From: Microbulbifer sp. A4B17
GTDB lineage: Bacteria; Pseudomonadota; Gammaproteobacteria; Pseudomonadales; Cellvibrionaceae
DNA: 64,000 nucleotides
Reading direction: 5' to 3'
NCBI RefSeq assembly: GCF_003076275.1
Contig: NZ_CP029064.1
Location: 4,807,501-4,871,500, forward strand
Below are positions 53,132 to 63,888 of the stretch, in pieces (within the stretch, counting starts at the first letter, position 1; every line of letters begins with the position of its first letter). The notes under the pieces are model-generated. The model did no database searches, had not been told where the DNA came from, and was given only the letters and a program-made list of their open reading frames with translations. Position numbers and translations under genes: made by a program.

Positions 53132-53779
53132 TTAAATAAAGTTCAGGACCGCCATCATATCAGTGACTACCCGGGCCCCCTGCTGTTCCAGCTGGGGGCC
53201 CCTTACTGGGTGAGCGCTATAGCCAACCACTCGCATACCGGCAGAAACTGCCGCAGAAACACCGGCGATGGAGTCCTCCACCACCAGGCAGCGCTCCGGT
53301 GCCACCCCCATGGCATCTGCCGCGTGCAGGAACAGCTCGGGCCAGGGCTTGCCACGGGATACATCATCAGCACTGAAAATCCGCCCATCGAAATAATCGT
53401 ACAAGCCGGTTTTATTCAGCGTCAGCTGCATTTTCTGATGGGAACCCGAGGAGGCCACACAACTGCGCAGGCCCATCTGCTGTAGCTGGTCGAGCAGGCC
53501 TTCGATACCCACAACCGGCTGCAATTCCTGCTGAAACGCCTCACGGATACGGCGTTCCGTATTGCCAAAATAGTTATCCGGCAATGGCCCGCCAAAGCGC
53601 TTCTCGATCTCCACCAGGCAGTCCCTGGCCGGGCGACCGCTGAATTGCTCATCCAGCTCCTCAGCGGTGGTCTGCAAGCCAAGGCGGTTCATTTCTTCTG
53701 CCAATATGCGACAGACGATGCTCTCGCTGTCTACCAGCACACCATCACAGTCAAAGATAACTAAATCGGTAGAAGACAT
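53132..53779 (-). CDS. HAD-superfamily phosphatase (YniC/beta-phosphoglucomutase-like)
   Basis: A 215-residue HAD subfamily IA enzyme. Motif I is IFDCDGVLVDSE, motif II SSG in CVASSGSHQKMQ, then KPWPELFLHAADAMG with the Lys, and VEDSIAGVSAAVSAGM with acidic motif IV. A helical cap lies between motifs I and II. It likely removes phosphate from a small sugar phosphate; the substrate is not evident. Confidence 0.88.
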   Translation of the reverse strand: MSSTDLVIFDCDGVLVDSESIVCRILAEEMNRLGLQTTAEELDEQFSGRPARDCLVEIEKRFGGPLPDNYFGNTERRIREAFQQELQPVVGIEGLLDQLQQMGLRSCVASSGSHQKMQLTLNKTGLYDYFDGRIFSADDVSRGKPWPELFLHAADAMGVAPERCLVVEDSIAGVSAAVSAGMRVVGYSAHPVRGPQLEQQGARVVTDMMAVLNFI

Positions 53780-53793
53780 GGGAACCTACATCG

Positions 53794-54159
53794 TTAACGC
53801 GCAGAAAGGAGCATCAGGCCGAGAATGACGCCGATAACACCACTAATGCGCAGGAAGTTTTCATTGCCACGGGAAATTTTAATCGCTAATTCCTTGCCCC
53901 GCTCAAAACCGATCTGCAGCATATAGGCACCACTTAACAGCACCAGTACACCCAGGGCATTAAATAAGATATACCAGTGGCGAGTATCTGCGATCAGTAA
54001 CAGGATAAGACCAACAATAATACGCCCCCATGCGGAGAGGGCATAACCGGTTTCATTGAGACGCTCACTAAGACTTCGCGCCAGTTGCGGCTTGGCAACA
54101 ATCGCCAGCGATAACACAATGATGACAATTCCCAACAGCCAGATAAACGCTTTTATCAT
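53794..54159 (-). CDS. Small four-helix membrane protein of unknown function
   Basis: A 121-residue protein with about four hydrophobic helices (residues about 5-24, 43-58, 62-84, 105-119) and a short charged loop. No motif recognised. It lies between the HAD phosphatase and rsmE genes in the same direction. Confidence 0.7.
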   Translation of the reverse strand: MIKAFIWLLGIVIIVLSLAIVAKPQLARSLSERLNETGYALSAWGRIIVGLILLLIADTRHWYILFNALGVLVLLSGAYMLQIGFERGKELAIKISRGNENFLRISGVIGVILGLMLLSAR

Positions 54160-54203
54160 GCTCTTCTCTCCCTGAATACTCTTAAGTCCAATCCTTCAGC
54201 GAC

Positions 54204-54950
54204 TTACAAATCACCCCATTGAAATTGCAATACCGACAATGCCGCAATCGGCGCTGTCTCAGTGCGCATTACTCTCGGCCCAAGGCGCAGCGACATAAAA
54301 TCCTGCGCCAGTGCTGCATCGATTTCCACCTGCGATAGTCCGCCCTCTGGACCTACCAGTAACAGGGCGGATTCCGGTGTACCTCGCTCTGCCTGCCATT
54401 GGCGCAGATCCAGTTCGGTGCGGTGATGCAATACCAATTTGGCTTGTGATTCAGCCTCACCGGACACACTTTGTAAATACTGCGCCAGCTTTATCGGTTC
54501 GGCAATCTCCGGCACCCGGTTTCGCTCACACTGCTCGCAGGCACTGATAGCGATCTGGCGCCAGTGGCCCAGTTTTTTTTGTAAACGATCTCCGGAAAGC
54601 TTTACTTCACAGCGTTCGGTAAACAGCGGCTGTATTGCCGCCACTCCCATCTCTGTGGCTTTCTGTATCACCCAATCGAAGCGATCGCCACGGGAAATAC
54701 CGATCGCCAGGGTCAGTGCCAAAGGCGATTGGCGATCTTCTGCACAGTACTCTCCCGTGCGCGCACGCGCCCGTTTACCGGTCTCGATCAACTCCGCCGT
54801 GTACTCACCGCCATTGCCGTCAAAAAGAACTAAAGGGTGGCCGGCATTCAGGCGAAGCACTTTTACCAGGTGACGGGAAGCCAGCTCATCCAGGTCTACT
54901 TCCTGATCGGAAGCCAGAGGCTGCTTGGAAAAAATACGCGGGATGCGCAT
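54204..54950 (-). CDS. rsmE: 16S rRNA m3U1498 methyltransferase
   Basis: A 248-residue SPOUT methyltransferase. The N-terminal PUA-like part starts MRIPRIF and contains HLVKVLRLNAG. The knot has LLVGPEGGLSQVEIDAA and SLRLGPRVMRTETAPIAALS, the SAM-binding and trefoil motifs of RsmE. The length is normal. Confidence 0.95.
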   Translation of the reverse strand: MRIPRIFSKQPLASDQEVDLDELASRHLVKVLRLNAGHPLVLFDGNGGEYTAELIETGKRARARTGEYCAEDRQSPLALTLAIGISRGDRFDWVIQKATEMGVAAIQPLFTERCEVKLSGDRLQKKLGHWRQIAISACEQCERNRVPEIAEPIKLAQYLQSVSGEAESQAKLVLHHRTELDLRQWQAERGTPESALLLVGPEGGLSQVEIDAALAQDFMSLRLGPRVMRTETAPIAALSVLQFQWGDL

Positions 54951-54974
54951 GGGAGAATCCTATTCAAACACCAT

Positions 54975-54998
54975 AAAAAAGCCGACAGGAATGTCGGC
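54975..54998 (-). terminator. Terminator of the RND efflux operon
   Basis: On the minus strand GCCGACA and TGTCGGC pair around TTCC and are followed by a six-T run. It lies about 85 bp after the RND permease gene. Confidence 0.8.
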
Positions 54999-55081
54999 AT
55001 TTTGCTGGCAGTTAGTTTAGGCATTTATACCCCATAGGCGCAATGGTGGAGGCGATCCACCATTGCGCCTGAACACCTGCG

Positions 55082-58000
55082 CTACACAGTCTCCAATGAG
55101 ACCGGGGTATCGTCTTCTACTGCAACGTTGTGCTTCGGGCGTAACCTCTCAATAACTTTGTACAGGTTGGGGACCAAGATCAAAGTCACCGCCGTTGCAA
55201 ACAGAACGCCAAATGCCAGGCTGATCACCATCGGGATCAGGAACTGGGCCTGGATCGACCGTTCGAACATAATCGGTACCAGACCGATAAAGGTAGTAAT
55301 TGAGGTCAGGATAATCGGACGGAAACGATCCCGGCCCGCATGTACCACCGCATCCATCACCGCCATACCCTGAGCGCGCAGCTGATTAATGCGATCCATC
55401 AATACCAGGTTGTCGTTCACAACCACACCCGCCGCTGCGAGGAAACCGAGCATCGACATAATGCTGATGTTGTGCCCCATCAACAGGTGGCCAACTAAGG
55501 CACCGAAGAACCCAAACGGCACAGCAGTAAGGATCAGCAATGGCTGTGAGTAAGAGCGGAAAGCAATCGCCAGCAGTGCATAAATGCCGAACAGGGACAA
55601 TACAAAGAAGGCCAGAATAGCACCGTTAAACTCTTCTTCCTCCTGCATTTCCCCTGCGGTTCTCAGGGAGAAACCGGGGAACTGGCGCTCCAGCTCAGGT
55701 ACCAGGGTCTCGCGCATATCCTTAAGGATATCCTGCGCGCTGGAAGTATTCGGCGTTATTTCGGCAAATACCCGCACGGTGCGCTCGCGATCGTTGCGGC
55801 GAATCGTGGTATAACCGGGTACATAAACCGCATCAGCCACCGCTGAGAAGGGTACTTCTCCATCGTTGGTGCGAATGCGGATACGGTCCATCTGCTCTTC
55901 ACTGGCGCGCTCCTCCATGGGGTAGCGAACCATTACGCGAACATCCTCACGACCACGTGGGATACGTTGAACCTCCTCACCGTAGAAACCCTGACGAACC
56001 TGCCTGGCCACATCTGCGAGATTAATGCCCATCGTAGTGGCATAGGGTTTCAGCTGGATTTCAATATCGCGTCGGGCACTGGTCAGGTTATCCCGCACAT
56101 CGTAGACACCGACATAACTATCCAGTTTTTCCTTAACCAAATCAGCAGCAGCGCGCAGTTCACCCATATCCCCTGAGGCAGTACTCAGGTTCAGGCTCAT
56201 ACCATTACTGCTATTGTTGATGCTCGCATCAATATTCATGTCCTCGACACTAGCCGGCAGCTCGCCAATCAATTCGCGCCAGCGCAACGCTAAAGACTCG
56301 GAGGTGACATCGCGCATCTCTCCATCGGTAAGCTGCAAGGTTACATAGATGTTGCCACGCCAATTGAAAACCAGGGAGTTCTGCAAGAACGACTCACCCT
56401 TGTTCTGCTCCAGCATTCCCTCATCGGTTTCCAACTTATCAGCGGCGGTGAGTACCTGCTCCATTACCCGTTCAGCTTCACTGAAGGGTTCACCTGAGGC
56501 CATAGAAATTCGCAATTGCAATAAATCAGAGGGGACCTGGGGTGAGAATGAAGAGCCCACATAACCACTCTGGAAAACAGCGATCGACAAACCCAGTGCC
56601 AACATAAAGCTCATCACTGTGGTGCGGCTATTGCTAAGGGACTTTTCCAGTAAAGGTAGGTAGTACTTATCTCCGGCCGTCTTCATCGCACCGGCAAAAC
56701 TTCTACGTACGTTTTGTAATTTAATTCCCAGTGTCGATTTGGCAGGTTTCTCTGGCTTCATGCCCACCAAGTGAGCCGGCAGGATCAACAGGGATTCCAC
56801 CAGGGAGAAGACCAGACACAGCAGTACTACCACCGGCAAGGCCAGCATCATCTGTGCGGTAACGCCGGGCAGGAACAGCATGGGGATAAAGAACACCATG
56901 GTGGAGGTCACGGCGAAAATTACCGGGGAAGCTACCTGCTTCACCCCTTGCTCAGCTGCAGCCAGGCCAGATTCACCTCTATCGTGGGCAGCATGCACTG
57001 CCTCCCCAACAATGATGGCATCGTCCACCACAATCCCAAGTATTAACAGGAAGGCGAACAATGACAGCATATTTAGACTGACGCCGGTCACCGGCAACAG
57101 CCAGAAAGCACCCAGGAAAGCGACAACAATGCCCACGGTTACCCACATGGCCAGTGCCGGGCGCAGGAACAGCATCAGCATGACAAACACCATGGCAAAA
57201 CCGCTCAGGGCATTAGTAGTCAGCAGATTCATGCGGCCTTCAAATGCCTTGGAGAAGTCGAACCAGACATCCAGTTCCATGCCCGGTGGCAATTGCTCGC
57301 GAGTCTCCTCCAGGAACGCTTTGATTCTCTCAGCGGTTTTCACCACATCCAGGGGCTCGCCCTGAATAATGCGAAGGTTCATGGCTGGATTGCCATTAAA
57401 ACGAATAACGTTGTTGTATTCCTCAAAGCCATCACGCACTGTCGCTACATCGCGCAGCAACAATACAGAGCCATCGGCACGGCTAACTACGGGGATACGC
57501 TCGAAGTCTTCAGCGGTATAGGCCTGGCCACGAGTTTGCACCTGAATATCACCGCGGTCCGAGCGCACCATGCCGGCAGGCAAATCCAGGGAGGAGCGGC
57601 GCACCGCGTCGGCAACCTGATTAAAGCTCAGGTTGTAGCGACGTAAATCCAGCTCGGAAACTTCAATGGATAACTCGTCTGGTCGATCACCCCAAACATC
57701 AACTCTGCGCACACCGGAAATCAGGTTGAGCTTATCGCGCAAATCCAGGGTGGTTTCCTTGAGCTGACGCTCAGAGACTGGCCCACCGATGGCGATCATC
57801 ATTAACTCGGCGTTAGCTTCAATCAAGCGAATAATGGGACGCTCAATACCGTCGGGAAAGGTATTGATACTATCTACCTGAACCTTAATATCGTTGAGCA
57901 ATCGCAACTCGTCGTAGCCATCCATCGCCTGGATTTCAATAGAGGCACTACCTCGTCGGGAAGCGGAGTTTACTTCCTTAATACCCTTTACTTCGGAGAT

Positions 58001-58213
58001 AGCCTCCTCAACCCGAACGGTTACCTGCTGCTCCACCTCTGCCGGACCGGCGCCGGGGTAAGAGATATTAACCTCTACAATCCCCAACTGCAGCGTGGGA
58101 AACACCTCCCGGTCGATACTCATAAGGCCAAAGATTCCGCCGATGATTATCATAATCATCAGCAGATTTGCGGCTTTACTGTTGCGCGCAAACCACGGGA
58201 TGATTCCGCTCAT
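55082..58213 (-). CDS. RND-family efflux permease
   Basis: A 1043-residue inner-membrane pump with the two-fold RND topology: twelve helices and two large periplasmic loops. The proton-relay aspartates in TM4 are in LGIVVDDAIIVGEAVHAAHDR, and the TM10-11 part has GFLAAAGVVVNDNLVLMDRIN. It is closer to the AcrB/MdtB-like group without a CusA metal signature. The adaptor gene upstream overlaps by one base (TAATG). No outer-membrane channel gene is in the cluster. Confidence 0.93.
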   Translation of the reverse strand: MSGIIPWFARNSKAANLLMIMIIIGGIFGLMSIDREVFPTLQLGIVEVNISYPGAGPAEVEQQVTVRVEEAISEVKGIKEVNSASRRGSASIEIQAMDGYDELRLLNDIKVQVDSINTFPDGIERPIIRLIEANAELMMIAIGGPVSERQLKETTLDLRDKLNLISGVRRVDVWGDRPDELSIEVSELDLRRYNLSFNQVADAVRRSSLDLPAGMVRSDRGDIQVQTRGQAYTAEDFERIPVVSRADGSVLLLRDVATVRDGFEEYNNVIRFNGNPAMNLRIIQGEPLDVVKTAERIKAFLEETREQLPPGMELDVWFDFSKAFEGRMNLLTTNALSGFAMVFVMLMLFLRPALAMWVTVGIVVAFLGAFWLLPVTGVSLNMLSLFAFLLILGIVVDDAIIVGEAVHAAHDRGESGLAAAEQGVKQVASPVIFAVTSTMVFFIPMLFLPGVTAQMMLALPVVVLLCLVFSLVESLLILPAHLVGMKPEKPAKSTLGIKLQNVRRSFAGAMKTAGDKYYLPLLEKSLSNSRTTVMSFMLALGLSIAVFQSGYVGSSFSPQVPSDLLQLRISMASGEPFSEAERVMEQVLTAADKLETDEGMLEQNKGESFLQNSLVFNWRGNIYVTLQLTDGEMRDVTSESLALRWRELIGELPASVEDMNIDASINNSSNGMSLNLSTASGDMGELRAAADLVKEKLDSYVGVYDVRDNLTSARRDIEIQLKPYATTMGINLADVARQVRQGFYGEEVQRIPRGREDVRVMVRYPMEERASEEQMDRIRIRTNDGEVPFSAVADAVYVPGYTTIRRNDRERTVRVFAEITPNTSSAQDILKDMRETLVPELERQFPGFSLRTAGEMQEEEEFNGAILAFFVLSLFGIYALLAIAFRSYSQPLLILTAVPFGFFGALVGHLLMGHNISIMSMLGFLAAAGVVVNDNLVLMDRINQLRAQGMAVMDAVVHAGRDRFRPIILTSITTFIGLVPIMFERSIQAQFLIPMVISLAFGVLFATAVTLILVPNLYKVIERLRPKHNVAVEDDTPVSLETV

Positions 58214-59463
58214 TACTTGCCTCCCAGGGAAGCATTGCTAACACCGCCGGCATCACCAGCAGCGGATACTGCAGAAGGCTCTGCGGAATCCTCCGAGAGA
58301 CTCCCCAGGCCCGCTGGCCGCTCATTGAGGGGGTTAGCGGTGAGTATCATACCCTCACGGGAGTAGCCCAAGCTTGAAACAATCACTCGGTCACCCATAG
58401 CGATATCACCGCGGAGCCAGATTCTGTCACCTATGGTTTGTAACAGCTCAACAGTTTTGTAGATCAGCTGACTCTCGGCATTCAGCACCAACAGGTGATC
58501 CCCTTCATGCAGTGCCTGACGGGGCAACTCCACAACATCATCAAAGGTTCTGCCGGCAATATCTGCCTCAACAAACAGGCCATTCATCAGCGGCACATCC
58601 CCTTCATAGGGCTTCTGTACCTGGGCAACAGCAAAAATAAAGCGACTGTTGGGATCGATACTGGCTTCAGTTCGCACCAATTGCGCACGCCACTCGTGTT
58701 CACGTCCAGCCACAACAGCTTTCAGACGCACAGCGGGACCATTCTCAATAGTTTTACCCAGGGGAAGATCGAGCAACGCCAGCTGCTGATCGGTCAGAGG
58801 GAGACGGACTTCAGCGATACCGGTGCTGTGAATTTTTGCCAGAGGGGTACCGGGGGTAATGTACTGTCCCAGGTCGACAAAAGTCTCAACTACACGACCT
58901 GCAAAAGGGGCTTTGAGTGATGTGCGTTCCAAATCCAATTTTGCCTGGTCGCGGTCAGCCCTTGCTGCTTCCACTGCAGCCTGGGCAGCTTCGAGATGGG
59001 GTTTGCGCAGGAACAGGGCATTGGCAGCTTCAGATCCCAGGTCACGCCACTCGCGCTTAGCTTGCTTGGCATGGCCCTGCTCCTGAGCCAGGGCGGACTT
59101 GGCATTTGCCAGTTGCGATTCCGCGCGAGTGACCTGGTAGCGATAGTCTGCTTGCTCGAGCTGCAATAAACGGGCGTCTTTATTGAAGAAGCCGCCGGGA
59201 ACAAATGCCTCATCGACGCTTTCGATCACACCGCCGACTCGCGCAATCACATCGATTTCATGGCGGGCATGAACGGTTCCCTGGCTAGGTACCAACAGTG
59301 TCTGGCGACTGGGTTCTATATAGAGAACATCGGCCATTGGCGGTACCACCACCTCTGGCGGTTTTTCCTCCGGCTTCGGTTTCAATACAACCACCGCAGC
59401 AATAACAGCCACCCCGACTAACAATACAATGAATAACAGCTTGTTTTTACTCGAGACTTTCAC
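58213..59463 (-). CDS. RND periplasmic adaptor (membrane-fusion) protein
   Basis: A 416-residue adaptor with an N-terminal membrane anchor (LLFIVLLVGVAVIAAVVVL). The order is lipoyl halves (VHARHEIDVIARVGGVIESV and TSLKAPFAGRVVETFVDLGQYI), a helical hairpin rich in Ala/Glu/Gln between them, and a beta-barrel. The C-terminal tail is Ser/Ala-rich. It links the pump to a TolC-type channel encoded elsewhere and is co-translated with the permease. Confidence 0.93.
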   Translation of the reverse strand: MKVSSKNKLLFIVLLVGVAVIAAVVVLKPKPEEKPPEVVVPPMADVLYIEPSRQTLLVPSQGTVHARHEIDVIARVGGVIESVDEAFVPGGFFNKDARLLQLEQADYRYQVTRAESQLANAKSALAQEQGHAKQAKREWRDLGSEAANALFLRKPHLEAAQAAVEAARADRDQAKLDLERTSLKAPFAGRVVETFVDLGQYITPGTPLAKIHSTGIAEVRLPLTDQQLALLDLPLGKTIENGPAVRLKAVVAGREHEWRAQLVRTEASIDPNSRFIFAVAQVQKPYEGDVPLMNGLFVEADIAGRTFDDVVELPRQALHEGDHLLVLNAESQLIYKTVELLQTIGDRIWLRGDIAMGDRVIVSSLGYSREGMILTANPLNERPAGLGSLSEDSAEPSAVSAAGDAGGVSNASLGGK

Positions 59464-59757
59464 AGGTACCCTCTACCCCGTTCCCTGACCTGAATTGGTC
59501 AAATTTTAGTTAGCACGCATTCTACTGAAGTTCGACGCACATAAGAGGCAATTTGGATGCAGACTGCCGCACAAGTTTGTGTCCTGCCGCAAACCTTCCT
59601 CGCTGCGCTCGGGTAACGCATAATGCCGACCCAAAATTACTCCTGTAAGGGCCCTCTCGTTTACCCGCCAAATACCACGGAAACTGAAAGGCTACTTACT
59701 GGTCCAACATCGCCCTTAACGGTACGAAATTTCCCGGAAAACGGATGTAAACATCAA

Positions 59758-62112
59758 ATGCTGGATATCAACGTTCGCATCGCCGAAGAACTCAATGTCA
59801 GACCACAACAGGTTACCGCCGCAGTATCCCTGCTCGATGAAGGAGCCACAGTCCCATTTATTGCGCGCTACCGGAAAGAAGTGACAGGGGCCCTGGACGA
59901 CACCCAGCTGCGCACCTTGGAAGACCGACTGCGCTATCTGCGCGAACTGGAAGAGCGCCGCGCTGCCATCCTGAAAAGCATCGATGAGCAGGGCAAGCTG
60001 ACTCCAGAGTTGTCACAACAAATTAACAGTGCCGACACCAAGAATCGCCTCGAAGACCTCTACCTCCCCTACAAACCCAAGCGCCGCACCAAAGGGCAAA
60101 TCGCCATCGAGGCTGGCCTGGAACCGCTGGCCGATGCACTGATCAACACCCCCTCCCTCGACCCCGCAGCTGAAGCAGAGCAATACCTCAACACCGACAA
60201 CGAAGACGCCACCCTTCACGTCAAAGACATCAAAGCCGCTCTGGATGGAGCCAAATTTATCCTGATGGAACGTTTTGCCGAAGACGCCGAGCTGCTGGGC
60301 AAGCTGCGTGAATTCCTCAAGCGCGACGGACAGGTGAAATCCAAACTGCTCGAAGGCAAAGAAGAAGAAGGGGCCAAGTTCCGCGACTATTTTGAATACG
60401 CCGAAGACTGGTCCAAGGTGCCCTCCCACCGTGCACTGGCTATTTTCCGCGGCCGCAACGAAGGCGTACTCGCTATCAGTGTGGGCCTCGCCGAAGAAGA
60501 GGGGACCTCCCCAACCTCCAGCCATCCCTGCGAAGCCATGATCGCCCGCCATGTGGATATCACCGATGAAGGTCGCCCTGCAGACAAATGGCTCGGCGAA
60601 GTAGTGCGCTGGACCTGGCGAATCAAGCTGCTGACCGCACTGGAAACTGACCTGATGGGTGAGCTGCGCGAGAAAGCAGAGGAGGAGGCCATCAAGGTAT
60701 TCTCCCGCAACTTGAAAGATCTGCTGCTGGCAGCTCCGGCTGGGCAAAAAGCCACCATCGGCCTCGACCCGGGCCTGCGCACCGGGGTCAAAGTCGCCGT
60801 GGTGGATGCCACCGGCAAGATACTCGATCACACCGCTATCTTCCCCAACCCGCCACAGAATCGTCACCAGGAGTCTGCAGCGGTTATTGCCGCCCTGTGC
60901 AATAAATACAATGTGGGCCTGATCGCCATTGGCAACGGCACCGCCAGCCGCGAAACCGACAAATTCGTCGGGGAAACCATTAAGCAATATAAGCTGACGG
61001 CTCAAAAAGTTGTGGTTAACGAAGCCGGTGCTTCCGTTTACTCCGCCTCTGAATTCGCTGCGCGGGAATTCCCGGATCTTGACGTGACTATCCGTGGAGC
61101 CATCTCCATCGCCCGCCGTCTGCAGGACCCGCTGGCAGAGTTGGTGAAAATCGAACCCAAATCCATTGGTGTTGGCCAGTATCAGCACGACGTTTCCCAG
61201 ACTCAGCTGGCTCGTTCACTGGACGCCGTAGTCGAGGACTGTGTAAACGGTGTCGGCGCTGAGCTGAACTCCGCCTCTGCACCGCTGCTGGCTCGGGTTT
61301 CCGGCCTGACTGCATCTATTGCCAACAATATCGTCAGCTACCGCGACCAGAACGGCGCATTCAAAAATCGCAAGCAGCTAATGGAAGTTCCGCGTTTGGG
61401 CCCCAAGGCATTCGAACAGGCCGCCGGCTTCCTGCGTATTAATAATGGTGAAAATCCGCTGGATAAATCCGGGGTACACCCCGAGTCCTATATCGTGGTT
61501 AAACGCATTGCCGAGAAAAATAGCCGTGAAATTAACAGCCTCATCGGCGACTCCGGCTTCCTGCGCCGACTGAATCCGGCAGACTATACCGACGAAAAAT
61601 TCGGTGTACCTACCGTTACCGATATTATTGCCGAACTGGAAAAGCCCGGCCGCGACCCGCGCCCGGAATTCCGCACGGCGAAATTTGAAGAGGGCGTAGA
61701 GGAAATCAAAGACCTGCGCCCGGCAATGGTACTCGAGGGGACCGTCACCAACGTTACCAACTTCGGTGCCTTTGTGGATATCGGTGTTCACCAGGATGGC
61801 CTGGTACATATCTCTGCACTCTCAGAGAAGTTCGTTAAAGACCCTCACGAAGTCGTAAAAGCCGGTGATATTGTCAAAGTTAAAGTGATGGAAGTGGACG
61901 TTGCCCGCAAACGTATCGGCCTTTCCATGCGTTTATCTGACGAGCCCGGTGAGCAGGGTAGTGGCGGTATTAAAAAAGGTGACCAGCGCGAAAACCGCCA
62001 AGCCCAGCGCTACAACAAACAGCAGGGCAACCGCTCCCAGAAAGGGGGCCAAGGTAATGGCCGTGGCAGCATGGGCGATATTTTGATGGCGGCGATGAAG
62101 AATAAAAAATAA
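59758..62112 (+). CDS. tex: Tex-family S1 RNA-binding transcription accessory protein
   Basis: A 784-residue protein, the usual Tex length. The Tex N-terminal domain starts [36 protein letters not shown]. Then come a YqgF/RuvX-like RNase-H fold ([20 protein letters not shown]), helix-hairpin-helix repeats ([22 protein letters not shown]) and a C-terminal S1 domain ([28 protein letters not shown]). A basic Gln/Gly-rich tail follows. I start at 59758 because family homology begins there; the frame opens at 59623. Confidence 0.95.
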   Translation: MLDINVRIAEELNVRPQQVTAAVSLLDEGATVPFIARYRKEVTGALDDTQLRTLEDRLRYLRELEERRAAILKSIDEQGKLTPELSQQINSADTKNRLEDLYLPYKPKRRTKGQIAIEAGLEPLADALINTPSLDPAAEAEQYLNTDNEDATLHVKDIKAALDGAKFILMERFAEDAELLGKLREFLKRDGQVKSKLLEGKEEEGAKFRDYFEYAEDWSKVPSHRALAIFRGRNEGVLAISVGLAEEEGTSPTSSHPCEAMIARHVDITDEGRPADKWLGEVVRWTWRIKLLTALETDLMGELREKAEEEAIKVFSRNLKDLLLAAPAGQKATIGLDPGLRTGVKVAVVDATGKILDHTAIFPNPPQNRHQESAAVIAALCNKYNVGLIAIGNGTASRETDKFVGETIKQYKLTAQKVVVNEAGASVYSASEFAAREFPDLDVTIRGAISIARRLQDPLAELVKIEPKSIGVGQYQHDVSQTQLARSLDAVVEDCVNGVGAELNSASAPLLARVSGLTASIANNIVSYRDQNGAFKNRKQLMEVPRLGPKAFEQAAGFLRINNGENPLDKSGVHPESYIVVKRIAEKNSREINSLIGDSGFLRRLNPADYTDEKFGVPTVTDIIAELEKPGRDPRPEFRTAKFEEGVEEIKDLRPAMVLEGTVTNVTNFGAFVDIGVHQDGLVHISALSEKFVKDPHEVVKAGDIVKVKVMEVDVARKRIGLSMRLSDEPGEQGSGGIKKGDQRENRQAQRYNKQQGNRSQKGGQGNGRGSMGDILMAAMKNKK

Positions 62113-62117
62113 CCGAT

Positions 62118-62147
62118 AAAAAGGGCGGCTAAGTGGCCGCCCTTTTT
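62118..62147. terminator. Bidirectional terminator between tex and the pseudouridine-synthase gene
   Basis: AAAAAGGGCGGC and GCCGCCCTTTTT form a perfect 12-bp stem around TAAGTG between convergent genes. Confidence 0.92.
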
Positions 62148-62176
62148 ATATATCTTTGACAACCCCTATTGTCACC

Positions 62177-62842
62177 TTATTCAATTACAAATTCTCCGGG
62201 CAACTCGCTAGTAAAGAATAGCGCTTCTCCGCTTGTAGGGTGAGAAAAATTCAATTCGCTGGCATGTAATAATAGCCTCGAAGCTCCCTTCAACGCATCG
62301 GGGTGGGCATAAAAGGGGTCTCCCAGTATCGGATGTCCTATTGCCTGCATATGCACACGGAGTTGGTGGGAGCGTCCAGTAACTGGCATAAGTCGAATTA
62401 AACTACTGTTTTCAGAGCTGGAGACTCTCTCCCAACGAGTCAGGGATGGCTTGCCCTCGGAAAAATCCACTTTTTGCCTTGGCCTATTTGGCCAGTCACA
62501 AATAAGCGGTAAATCCACTTCACCACTTACATTTTCAGGCACACCCCATACTCGCGCATAGTAGATTTTCTCAACTTCACGATTTTGAAATAAAATACTC
62601 AGCGCCTTGTGCACCTCGGCACTGCGCGCCATTACGATTAGTCCTGAAGTATCCATGTCCAATCGATGGACAGTTAATGCATCTGGATATAGTGATTGCG
62701 CTCGACTAGCTAAGCTGTCTTTATGATCAGCGCTTCTTCCCGGAACACTGAGAAGCCCGCTAGGTTTTTCTAAAACCAGTAGTGCTTCATCCTCATACAG
62801 TATTGAGAGGAATGGTTTCAGGGGGGGATTATAATTCCGCAC
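62177..62842 (-). CDS. RluA-family 23S rRNA/tRNA pseudouridine synthase
   Basis: A 221-residue enzyme. The catalytic Asp is in VHRLDMDTSGLIVMA, with the RluA start ILYEDEALLVLEKPSGLLSVPG and the C-terminal RLMPVTGRSHQLRVHMQAIGHPILGDPFY. It is short and lacks an S4 domain, as in RluA itself, which modifies both 23S rRNA U746 and tRNA U32 in E. coli. Confidence 0.92.
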   Translation of the reverse strand: MRNYNPPLKPFLSILYEDEALLVLEKPSGLLSVPGRSADHKDSLASRAQSLYPDALTVHRLDMDTSGLIVMARSAEVHKALSILFQNREVEKIYYARVWGVPENVSGEVDLPLICDWPNRPRQKVDFSEGKPSLTRWERVSSSENSSLIRLMPVTGRSHQLRVHMQAIGHPILGDPFYAHPDALKGASRLLLHASELNFSHPTSGEALFFTSELPGEFVIE

Positions 62843-62960
62843 TTATACCAACCTACCGGAATTTAAAAATATTTCAGATGGCCCAGAAGAGATGTTAAAT
62901 CTCCAGCCAGTAAACTCTGAACAAACGATATGAAAATTTCAGACAATGTTTCATAAACAG

Positions 62961-62990
62961 AAAACTCGAAAGCAATAGCTTTCGAGTTTT
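62961..62990 (-). terminator. Terminator after metF
   Basis: AAAACTCGAAAGC and GCTTTCGAGTTTT form a 13-bp stem around AATA, with a T-run on the minus strand. Confidence 0.85.
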
Positions 62991-62993
62991 CAA

Positions 62994-63824
62994 TTAAAGC
63001 TTGAGGCTTTTCAAAATCTTAGTAACGATTGCATCCTGATTCATTGTGTAAAAATGTAAACCCGGCGCCCCCCCTTCTAATAAGGTCTCGCAGAGGTCGG
63101 TAACAACCTCTAATCCAAGCTTTCGAATGTCTTCAGGATTACGGAAGCTTTCCATGCGCTTAACCAACCACCTCGGAATTTCCGCACCACAATTGCGAGA
63201 GAAACGCACAAGGTTGGCAAAATTAGCTATCGGCATAATGCCTGGATAAATGGGCGCATCGATACCCGCCTTTTCACACTGATCAATAAAGTAGAAATAG
63301 GAATCTGGGTTATAGAAATATTGAGTCAGTGCGCTATTAGCACCTGCCTCAAATTTACCTTTTAAATACCGAATATCATCATCGTAGCTATTCGACTCCG
63401 GGTGGATCTCTGGATAGGCAGCTACTTCAAGATGAAATTGATCGCCGGTATGTCGTCGAATAAAGGCGACTAATTCATTCGCATAAACCAGTTGCGCCAC
63501 TGCACCCATGCCCGATGGCATATCACCGCGCAGTGCAACTATTCGATTAATTCCCGCCTCTTTATATTCATTTAACAAACCCAGTATTGTCTCTTCATTA
63601 TCACCGCCGAACGATAAATGAGGGGCAATTGAAATACCATCCCGTCGCATATTGGTCACAATACTCGACGTTGTCTCTCTTGTGGTACCACCGGCACCAT
63701 AAGTTACAGAGAAGAATTCAGGGTTAAATGCCTGCAGCGCTTCACGAGTTTTATATAGTTTCTCGCGACCCTCTGGCGTTTTGGGAGGGAAAAATTCGAA
63801 ACTTATGCGAATGGAGTCTTTCAT
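62994..63824 (-). CDS. metF: 5,10-methylenetetrahydrofolate reductase
   Basis: A 276-residue FAD-containing TIM barrel. It makes 5-methyl-THF for methionine synthesis. Motifs are ISFEFFPPKTPEG with the catalytic Glu, SVTYGAGGTTRE, ALRGDMPSG and the GANSALTQYFYN flavin segment. The ATG at 63824 has a GGAGA site 7 bp upstream; the frame starts 7 codons earlier. It follows ahcY, linking methyl-group supply with recycling of S-adenosylhomocysteine. Confidence 0.96.
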   Translation of the reverse strand: MKDSIRISFEFFPPKTPEGREKLYKTREALQAFNPEFFSVTYGAGGTTRETTSSIVTNMRRDGISIAPHLSFGGDNEETILGLLNEYKEAGINRIVALRGDMPSGMGAVAQLVYANELVAFIRRHTGDQFHLEVAAYPEIHPESNSYDDDIRYLKGKFEAGANSALTQYFYNPDSYFYFIDQCEKAGIDAPIYPGIMPIANFANLVRFSRNCGAEIPRWLVKRMESFRNPEDIRKLGLEVVTDLCETLLEGGAPGLHFYTMNQDAIVTKILKSLKL

Positions 63825-63850
63825 TATATTTCTCCAACCCCGCACAATTC

Positions 63851-63876
63851 AGGTGCCGGCCATGCCGACACCTTTT
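63851..63876. other. Hairpin between ahcY and metF
   Basis: AGGTGCCGGC and GCCGACACCT pair with one mismatch around CAT. It lies between two genes of the same direction and has a T-run only on the plus strand, so it may modulate metF transcript levels rather than end transcription. There is no room for a SAM or SAH riboswitch here. Confidence 0.4.
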
Positions 63877-63888
63877 AGTTAGGGGTGA

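Noticed and set aside
63846..63888. Possible SAM/SAH riboswitch between ahcY and metF
   Set aside because: Only about 40 bases with one simple hairpin; too short for any known SAM or SAH riboswitch class.
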